Of a stretch of DNA of 64,000 bases, positions 56,744 through 64,000 are shown in pieces; position 1 is the first letter of the stretch; every line of letters starts with the position of its first letter. The position numbers and the translations under genes were made by a program. Under the pieces are notes generated by a model. That model was not told where the DNA came from. It worked only from the letters and a program-made list of their open reading frames with translations, and made no database searches. Source of the DNA: Platerodrilus igneus (taxonomy: Eukaryota; Arthropoda; Insecta; Coleoptera; Lycidae); contig JARFIW010001363.1 in assembly GCA_036346225.1 (NCBI GenBank), forward strand, positions 620,001 to 684,000. The letters run 5' to 3'.

Positions 56744-58676
56744 ATCATCATTAGGTCTTCAGTCCTGGAACTGGTTAGACGCGTACCATCATTGTTTCCT
56801 ATTCTAAACTAACAAACAGATTTCCCTGAAATATGCACAGTTTGCATCTATAACTGTCTGATCTAGGTCTACATCTACCTCTTTTTTCCTATCTGTGCTT
56901 GTAATATATCACATACTATTCCCCAAAAATGCCTTAGAACGTATTCCGCCCTACTATTTCTCTTTTTCCCCAGATATCCTTGTTCCCCTACTATTTCTGT
57001 AACTTGTTTGTTATTATCTTTGTCTGTCCGTGCTATCGTCCTGATACATCTGAAGCACAGTATTTCAAAAAGCTGCTACCGTTTTTCTGTCTGCGTTTCA
57101 GACTGCCCGTATTTCATAGGCATACTGTGCTTTGCTCCACACATATACTTTCAACATTTTTCTTCTTGTTCTATGTTTGTTCTTTACTCATAGGTGCTGT
57201 TCGTTCTTGTTAGATACAGTTCGGTCACCTTCTATTGTTTTGCAGTTATATACCTTATTTTTCCTACCGTCAGTGGTTGTGAAGGGAGGTAAGCAGCCTG
57301 TTGCTGCCAAGTTCCCCCAACACTTAACCATTTACCGATTTAATATATTTTTCAATATATCTTTTCGCACAGTCAACATTAGTTGCCGATATTTCGCAAC
57401 CAACAACTAGTTGTTTATACTAATCATCAGATTTATCTGCGCTTATTTTTTCGTCATTAGGTTTTCCGTCTCAAAACTGGTTGGACACGTACCTGCACTT
57501 ATTTATATTCTAAGCTAGCCTACATAGTTCCCTGAAATTCTCACACAACATGTGTATACAGCTCGTTCCCCTTCTATTGTTTTCTAATTTTATGCCCTAT
57601 TTCACCGAGATTCAGTGAAGGGGGTTAAGCAACCTGTGGCTACCAAGATCCCCCAACACTTAGACGTTTGCCGAATTAATGGTTTTCCTGGTTGGACACG
57701 GACCTGCACTTATTTATATTCTGAGCTAGCCTACATAGTTGCCTGAAATTCTCACACAGCATGTGTATACAGATCGTTCCCCTTCTATTGTTTTCAAATT
57801 TTATGCCCTATTTCACCGAGATTCAGTGAAGGGGGTTAAGCAACCTGTGGCTACCAAGATCCCCCAACACTTAGACGTTTGCCGAAATAATGGTTTTCCA
57901 GTAAATCCTTTCACACTTAACATTATTCGAGAATATTTCCCAGCCGATTCTTGTAGTTACTTATAATAATCATCATGTTTAAGCACAGTTATTTTTTCGT
58001 CATTAGTTTATCCATCTTGGGATTGGTTGGATGCGTACCCCCATTGATTTCTATTCTGGGTTAGCCTACACATCTCGCTGAAACCCCTACAGCCTACATC
58101 TTTTACTATCTGTGTGCAGTAGTCTAACCTAGGTCTGCCTCTTCTTCTCTTTTTTCCGATCTCTGCTTCTAGTATATTCCGCACTATTCCCTCATGCCGT
58201 AGTATGTGGCCTATAATCCTATCTCTCCTATTTTTTACCGTTTTCCACATATTTCTTTCTTCCCCTACCATTTTTAGTACCTCTTCGTTCTTAACTTTGT
58301 CTGTCCATGATATCTTCATCATACGTCTGTAGCACCACATTTCAAAGGCTTCTACCTTTTTCTTGTCCGCTTCTCCTACTGTCCAGGCTTCACATCAGTA
58401 CAGTGCTGTGCTCCACACATATGTTTTAAGCAATCTTTTCCTTGTTTTTATGTTTGTGGTCTTTGAGCACAGTAGTTACTTTTTCTTGTTAAATGTAGCA
58501 CGACCTTGTGCTAATCTTTGTTTTATATCTTTTGTGCTTTTCCCATCTTGCGTTATTTGGCTTCCTAGGTAGCAGAAATCCTTAACCTCTTGTAAGTTCG
58601 TGTTACATACTTGTATTCTTGTTTTTGATTTATTTTCCCCACATTTGCATACTAGAACTTTAGTTTTAGTTTTGAT
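56744..58676 (-). mobile_element. RTE LINE, copy C, 5'-truncated
   Basis: The minus strand begins within the C-terminal tail domain (AACTAAAACTAAAGTTCTAG at 58676). It covers the ORF end, including an open 110-codon stretch at 58340-58008 (FEMWCYRRMMKISWTDKVKN class), then repeats 3' units: ORF-tail starts at about 58075, 57745 and 57540, and a decayed second ORF-end fragment at 57150-56770. It ends with (ATG)n at 56744. Both sides are TA runs, so it appears inserted into a (TA)n array. Same composite order as copies A and B. Confidence 0.85.
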
Positions 58677-58679
58677 ATA

Positions 58680-58729
<50 letters not shown>

Positions 58730-58749
58730 TATATACAATATATATATAG
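58677..58749. repeat. (TA)n array between LINE copy C and the fold-back element
   Basis: TA run with a few interruptions. Confidence 0.95.
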
Positions 58750-59204
58750 GAACAGGTTTTTAGGTCTGCTGGCTAATGAAGTGTACCCTTTAATATAAAC
58801 TAAGCTTTGGGTTTTATTTTTAAACCATTATCAAAGATACTGATAATTGAGAAACGTTAGTATGGGTGTAAAATAATTAAAAACTTATTAATGAAAGGTT
58901 TTGCATTGAAATTGTCGATATAGATAAAATTTTAAATATAAGTTAAAAGTGTGATAAAAAGCTTTTAAAAAGAAAACACTAATGTAGTTTGCTAGCCACA
59001 TTTGAATGTTACAATGACAATTCCTTTATCTATATCGACGATTTCAATGCAAAACCTTACATTAGTAAGTTTTTAATTATTTTACGCATATATTAACGTT
59101 TACAATTTTTAGTACCTTTGATAATGGTTTAAAATAAAACCGAAAGCTTAGTTTATAATAAAGAGTACACTTTATTAGACAGCAGAGCTAAAAACCTGTT
59201 TCTA
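58750..59204. mobile_element. Fold-back element with ~178-bp inverted arms
   Basis: Arms 58750-58928 and 59026-59204 are inverted and similar (outer ends GAACAGGTTTTTAG / CTAAAAACCTGTTTC; inner ends TCGATATAGATAAA / TTTATCTATATCGA), with a ~97-bp centre. Each arm carries a TTTGATAATGGTTT...AAAGCTTAG block, also found singly at 61808-61850. No coding capacity. It could be a MITE or inverted Penelope-type terminal repeats. Confidence 0.8.
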
Positions 59205-59246
59205 TATATGTTGTATTTTGTAACTGCAGGGTAGTTATACCACAAA

Positions 59247-59252
<6 letters not shown>

Positions 59253-59298
<46 letters not shown>

Positions 59299-59300
59299 TA
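59253..59300. repeat. (TA)n array before Y5
   Basis: TA run with one G interruption. Confidence 0.95.
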
Positions 59301-61538
59301 TCGTGTAGGTTATATGTAAAAATGGATAAATAAGTCAAGAAAGTAATTTTGTAAGGACCTTGTGGATAAGATGCAAGAATATATCGTTTACGCTTCAAAT
59401 TAATTAGTTTTGACTTTAAAACAAGCATATAGTAGCATACGTTTGTATCAATAAGTCGTAATTTTAAAGCTGCATAGTGTGGAAGCTTTACAGTGCATAA
59501 AAACTCAAGAATAATGCAACAACAAGTAGCTTTGGTATTCTAAGGTTCTAAATCAAGCACATCAAATAATAGGGGAAAAGCTTTCGGTTTACAGAGTATA
59601 AAATCAATAATTTAAGCATGTTTTAATTCCATATAAGTAATGTGTAGTACGAAAAGCTTTGCAGTATATAAAATCAATAATGTAAACGCGTATATTTATT
59701 TAACTAACAAAGCGTCCGTTAAAAACAAAATTCTAGGATGTCTACTGGTTAAACAACTTGGGAGAATTCATACTGTGCGTTGAAACATAATTCTTTAGAA
59801 ATTTAAGCTAACTACTGAATTGAAGGTTGAAAAACATCAGGTTGTGCAAAACAAAGCAAGATATTTTGGAAACAGAATATAAGTAGTACAGAGTAAAGAA
59901 GGATAAAAAATAACAGACGTTGTACAAAACAGCCGTTTAAAGCATGCGATAAATTGTAGAGGCTAACAACAATATTGATTTTAAGTTGTTATAGTGGAAT
60001 TTTAACAAAGACAGCAAATATGGGGTAGACGAGAATAATAAAATTTGAAAATAGACCTTAACGGGGAAAATGTGGTTTGATTGGTTAAAAGCGATTGGGG
60101 AGAGAAACTTTTTTGAGAGAATTGCAATCGTAGAGTACGCTAATCAGTATTTTGGACTGAAGCTACGATAGAGTGAGAAAATTCTTAGTTTCGAAAGATC
60201 GTTATGTTTTGAAACGAGGCAATTTCAAGAATCGGTTAAGGTAGAAGTAAATTTTGTGAAAATAGGTGACAGGGGCTTGGAGGCTTATAAATACACTAGG
60301 AGACGTAGTGAGGATCTCTTAGTTCTTCTGTTCGATTCAGACCTACATGGTGTAACATCAAAGCTGAAAACTTGCAGATCGAGTAATAGTGCAGTCCGCT
60401 ATTTAATTTACAAGTGTTTAAAAGCACGAGTTGGTGCTATTTCATGAATGGGGCTGTAAGTTTAAATGCTCATAAAGAACAAGAGATGTTACAAAGGTAA
60501 GCGAGCCAAGTTATTTTACGGAACGAGGGTGCTGGTTGTATGGTATGTCCAGAAGCCAACAAACATATTTAGACGATTATATGGGTAGCTGTACTGAAGG
60601 CGTCTACTTAGAATTGGATAAACGGGTGAAACTGAGTTTGCTGTCCATGTAGCAGAGGGAAGTTTGATGTAATCCAACGACGGAAATTTGGTGGACGACG
60701 TCTACAGAGGTGATGGTTCAAGAGCATACACCAGGGAAAGAAATTTTTTTTTTTTTTGGTTATTGTGTAAACGTTTGTGCTGATATTTTGTGTTAGAGTG
60801 ATATGACGTATTTGATGAATATTTTAAAGACATAAAATTTATTTTGAGGGTTATATGAAAAAAACAATTTGATTTTATTATTTAAAGGTATAAATACATG
60901 ACGTATAATGTTGATGTGAAGAGTACACGGGTCTTAGAGTAGTTTAGAAAAAATGCAATTTTTTTTATGCGTTAAGTGTAAGGAGGTTTATACTAAACTC
61001 ACCATAGACCAGCGTAAATTTCAATTTAGGGTTTCAAGAAAAGCCCATCTGCTTGAACGGAATATAAAAAAAGTGTTAAAAAAAATTAAATTTAGGAAAT
61101 TTAGAAGGATTTAATTGTTGATATTGTGAAAATTTATGGAGATGTTTTATATCCATTTTGTAGGTATTAAGCTAGTGTGACGTAACCTTTGATTTGTATA
61201 AATAAAAAGGTTGTATATTTTGTTGAATTATTTGGTTAGTAATTTTTTTTATTGGTATTCTAAGTGATAGAGAGTATGTATAGAATGAGTAAGAGTCTCT
61301 AAAGAAGCTGGAAGCAGAGTTAGCCGTGGTATGCAGATTTGGGGGAGCTTTTCAAGAGATTATGGAATTAAAATTTTTTTTTTTAAATTAAAATTTCGTA
61401 GGTGTTAACTTTATTTTTCAATAGGACTTCACAGCAAATTTATGACAGTCCAACATTGGAGCACGATATTTTTCAGTTTACACAACAATTTTTATGGCTC
61501 CCAGCGGTAGGGCGAAAAGGTAATCCCAAAGGCTACTG

Positions 61539-61541
<3 letters not shown>
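59301..61541 (+). mobile_element. LTR-like element Y5 with PBS cassettes
   Basis: Runs from (TA)n at 59300 to (TA)n at 61542. It ends with CTTCACAGCAA at 61428-61437, a PBS-like block TTATGACAGTCCAACATTGG, then CACAACAA, a second block (TTTATGGCTCCCAGCGGTAG) and a terminal CTACTGCAA. TATAAATACACTAGG at 60286 followed by GTTCTTCTGTTCGATTCAGA resembles an LTR promoter. No coding sequence with a recognisable domain. The body is not obviously alignable with X or Y1, so it may be a separate family with the same end structure. Confidence 0.55.
60286..60340 (+). promoter_or_regulatory. Putative LTR promoter of Y5
   Basis: TATAAATA at 60286 inside a more GC-rich stretch, followed about 25-50 bases later by pyrimidine-rich TCTTAGTTCTTCTGTTCG and TTCAGA, the spacing expected of TATA and initiator. 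Confidence 0.4.

Positions 61542-61577
<36 letters not shown>
61542..61577. repeat. (TA)n array followed by (GTAT)n
   Basis: TA run, then GTATGTATGTATGTATATG to about 61596. Confidence 0.95.
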
Positions 61578-61588
<11 letters not shown>

Positions 61589-61850
61589 GTATATGTGGCA
61601 AACAAATAAATGAATGAAACGTATAAGACATTTGTCAAAATTATAAAAAGATTAATTAAAATAGCATGTAATTCAAAAGCATTAATTTATATTTGTGTTC
61701 CACTTTTTAACAATTTCACACATTTCAATGATTGCAATTTATATATAACCTCAATTTGGGAAGTAATCTACAATTAATAATGCTTATAATAACGATTCTC
61801 TAATTTTTGTAATACCTTTGATGAAGGTTTTAAATAAACAAAAAGCTTAG

Positions 61851-63192
61851 TAAACTTTTTTATTTTTAATTTTAGGAGAAAAAGTCACTCTTTATAAAAA
61901 GTTCTGCTTGTTCTGAAACCTAAAATAAAACCTTCAAATAGCTAAATTTATTAGTCATATACGAGGTTTATCAATAAATATGAATTTGGCGCAAGAGTAA
62001 AGTACCTTTATTTTTGATAATTTCAAAAATTGTTATTATATAATGTTGTTCAGAATGAAAAATCACGTTCAAATATGCAAAATATCCATCGATTATAAAA
62101 TTTTTTTTAAACTTTTTTAAAATAAAAATTTATTTAAGCTTACATGTTATTTCATTTAATCTAAGATGCACTGACAAGAACTGTCCATGAAATGTAATTT
62201 CTCAGCATTTCGAAAGGCTTTCTTTAATAATAACAGTAGTTTAATAATAATGTAATAGTTTTTGTTACACATACGGATCTTATTATTCCGTCGCTCAATT
62301 AATTACCTTTCTTTTTTCGACAATCTTTTAATGCAGACCGTTATTTACTCTTTCTACAAAAAGAACTAGATGATTTTCTTGATGATCTACCCTACTTGAA
62401 CGTCAACAGATATGGTTCCAGCAGGATGGTGCCCCATGCCATAGCAGGTTAGATGTAAGACAATATCTTGAAAATTGTTTTAATGGAAGAGTTCTGCATC
62501 AGTTTTTGAAAATTCGTTGGCCACCTCACATTCCAGCTTTGATCCCACTAGACTTTTTTTTGTGGGGCTACTTGAAAGAGGTGTACCTCCAAGGGCCATT
62601 CACAGATGTTGTCCATTTAGAACGAACCATTAAAGAAACCGTATAACGCCGACTATGATTAGAAGAGTGTTGACAGAGTTTCGAGATAGAACGATTACCT
62701 GTATTTATAGAGAAGGCCGATATGTTGAAGCGGTAGTTAATTGAGGGACGGAATGATAAGATCTGTATGTGTAACAAAAACTATTACATTATTATTAAAC
62801 TATTGTTATTATTAAAGAAAGTCTTTCGAAATGCTGAGAAATTACATTTCATGGACAGTTCTTGTCAGTGCATCTTAGATTAAATGAAATGACACTTAAG
62901 CTTAAATAAATTTTTATTTTAGAAAAGTTAAAAAAAAAATTTTTAGAATCGATGGATATTTTGCATATTTGAAGGTGATTTTTCATTCTGAACAACATTT
63001 TATAATAACAATTTTCGAAATTAACAAAAATAAAGGTACTTTACTCTTGCGCCAAATTCATATTTATTGATAAACCTCGTATATGACTTATACATTCTGA
63101 AATGTGAAGGTTTTATTTTAGGTTTCAGAACAAGCAGAACTTTTTATAAAGAGTAACTTTTTTTCCTAAAATTAAAAATAAAAAAGTTTTCC
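61851..63192 (+). mobile_element. Mariner-superfamily transposon M3 with ~0.45-kb TIRs
   Basis: Left arm about 61851-62305 and right arm about 62737-63192 are inverted and nearly identical over long stretches (ACGAGGTTTATCAATAAATA / TATTTATTGATAAACCTCGT; ATTTCATGGACAGTTCTTGT / its complement). The middle is a transposase remnant. The exact outer ends are uncertain: TA is common in the flanks. Confidence 0.8.
62310..62735 (+). pseudogene. M3 transposase C-terminal remnant
   Basis: WFQQDGAPCHSRLDVRQYLE at 62413-62472 holds the second catalytic Asp. IRWPPHIPALIPLDFFLWGY at about 62512-62571 is where RSPDLTPLDFFLWGYLK is expected; the Asp of SPD has become Ala, so the third catalytic residue is lost. 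KEVYLQGP and a helical end with a stop in place of a codon follow. The N-terminus is deleted, as in M1. Confidence 0.8.
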
Positions 63193-63660
63193 ATATGCCG
63201 CCAACTTAAGTAGACACACTGTATATATATATATATATAGAATATTTTAAGGCCTTAAAAAAAGTATACCTACCTCCAACTGAATTCAAACCCATTAATA
63301 ATATATTATATTTGTGCAAGGTCAATATCTCCAAACAGTATAATATATATATAGTTTAAATGTTTCTGGTAGTTTATAGGTCAGTTAGTAAATAAGACAA
63401 TGCTCTTTTATATTGCCAAAATTTTCGAGTTTATTCAATTCTTGTTCACAGGCACTTAAAATGTAGGGACATTGTAATTGATACAACTTCGTGTAGATAC
63501 TACTTACTAGTAAAGATTAATCTAAAATTGGCTAGTACAGCATAAATAAGCAGTAACTATTTTTAAAAAACATAACAGTTGTAATCATAAAAATAAATAT
63601 TATAATCTAATATGGCACTAGTAGTTTGTCAAAATAAAATTTTTGGTTTTTATGTAATTA
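63193..63660. other. (TA) runs and unassigned AT-rich sequence
   Basis: CACACTGTATATATATATAT at about 63219 resembles the flank of other (TA)n sites in the window. A second short TA run is at 63343. No gene. Confidence 0.5.
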
Positions 63661-63667
63661 TAATAAG

Positions 63668-63727
63668 TGTGTGTGTGTTATTTGATGTTTGTTGGTATGC
63701 ATGCATTTGTGTATGTGTGTGTGTAGC

Positions 63728-63766
<39 letters not shown>

Positions 63767-63822
63767 CTGTGTGTGTGTGTGTGTTTGTGTGTGTGTCTGT
63801 GTTAGTGTGTGTGAATATGTTT
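63668..63822. repeat. (TG)n microsatellite
   Basis: Long interrupted TG run. It gives spurious open frames of Cys/Val or Thr/His on the two strands. Confidence 0.97.
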
Positions 63823-64000
63823 GTCTGTGAACTTGTAGGAGTAGTGTATCTATGCAAATATATAGTTTGTAAAAGTTTACTATAGATTTGCAGCTTTGAT
63901 CTAAAATATAGTTTATTTTCTTTCAATTGAATATCAATAGCTTTTGGATTTTGAAAGTTTATTTGATGATCATTTGTTAATACGTGTTGTTTTAAAGCAA

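Noticed and set aside
63612..63926. Cys/Val-rich and Thr/His-rich frames
   Set aside because: Translation of a (TG)n run on both strands.

Overview
The window reads as AT-rich, transposon-packed, non-coding DNA from an insect (or other arthropod) genome. I base this on the element types: RTE-clade LINEs, Ty3-type LTR elements including a mag-like one, Tc1/mariner-superfamily transposons of the kind common in insects, a tRNA-headed SINE, a hAT-like element with GGGCCGGG-rich ends, and many (TA)n and (TG)n arrays. I see no intact host gene, rRNA gene, CRISPR array or bacterial-type operon. Nearly every recognisable coding stretch is a broken transposable-element (TE) gene. Some single-base homopolymer differences between otherwise matching copies may be long-read assembly errors.

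Layout. 1-14 kb: a Ty3-like protease fragment at the left edge, an 18-bp minisatellite, a psq/CENP-B-type helix-turn-helix fragment with a promoter-like upstream region, a tRNA-like sequence, a decayed Ty3-type integrase, a LINE ORF1 (gag-like) on the minus strand, and a decayed RTE LINE (copy B). 14-20.6 kb: a THAP/DDE_4-like transposase scrap, a 51-bp near-perfect hairpin, a complete SINE with target-site duplication (TSD), and a mag-like gag-pol. 20.6-28.1 kb: an array of a ~137-bp satellite, split by a mariner-type element with ~0.6-kb terminal inverted repeats (TIRs) that is itself split by a hAT-like element.

28.8-63.2 kb is the most unusual part. It is a chain of elements laid end to end, almost each separated by a (TA)n array. 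Two groups of LTR elements dominate, called here X and Y. X has ~2.1-2.2-kb LTRs with non-TG...CA ends. X2 (32856-40329) keeps both LTRs, a primer-binding site (PBS), gag, protease, an RT scrap and a polypurine tract (PPT), but has lost most of pol. The other members are an LTR followed by one to four short tandem cassettes, each joining a PBS-like stretch to the LTR terminus, and then (TA)n. Into this chain went a mariner-type element (40378-43228), the longest RTE LINE (copy A, 46499-51831, inside X4, with an 11-bp TSD), a 1.05-kb element Z inside that LINE (12-bp TSD), a truncated LINE (copy C), a fold-back element and a third long-TIR mariner-type element.

The genes do not form a host pathway; they are parts of separate mobile elements. 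The best candidates for something undescribed are the (TA)n-delimited LTR chain, the tandem PBS/LTR-end cassettes, the composite RTE 3' end, and recurrent hammerhead-ribozyme-like cores in the fold-back element and in Z.
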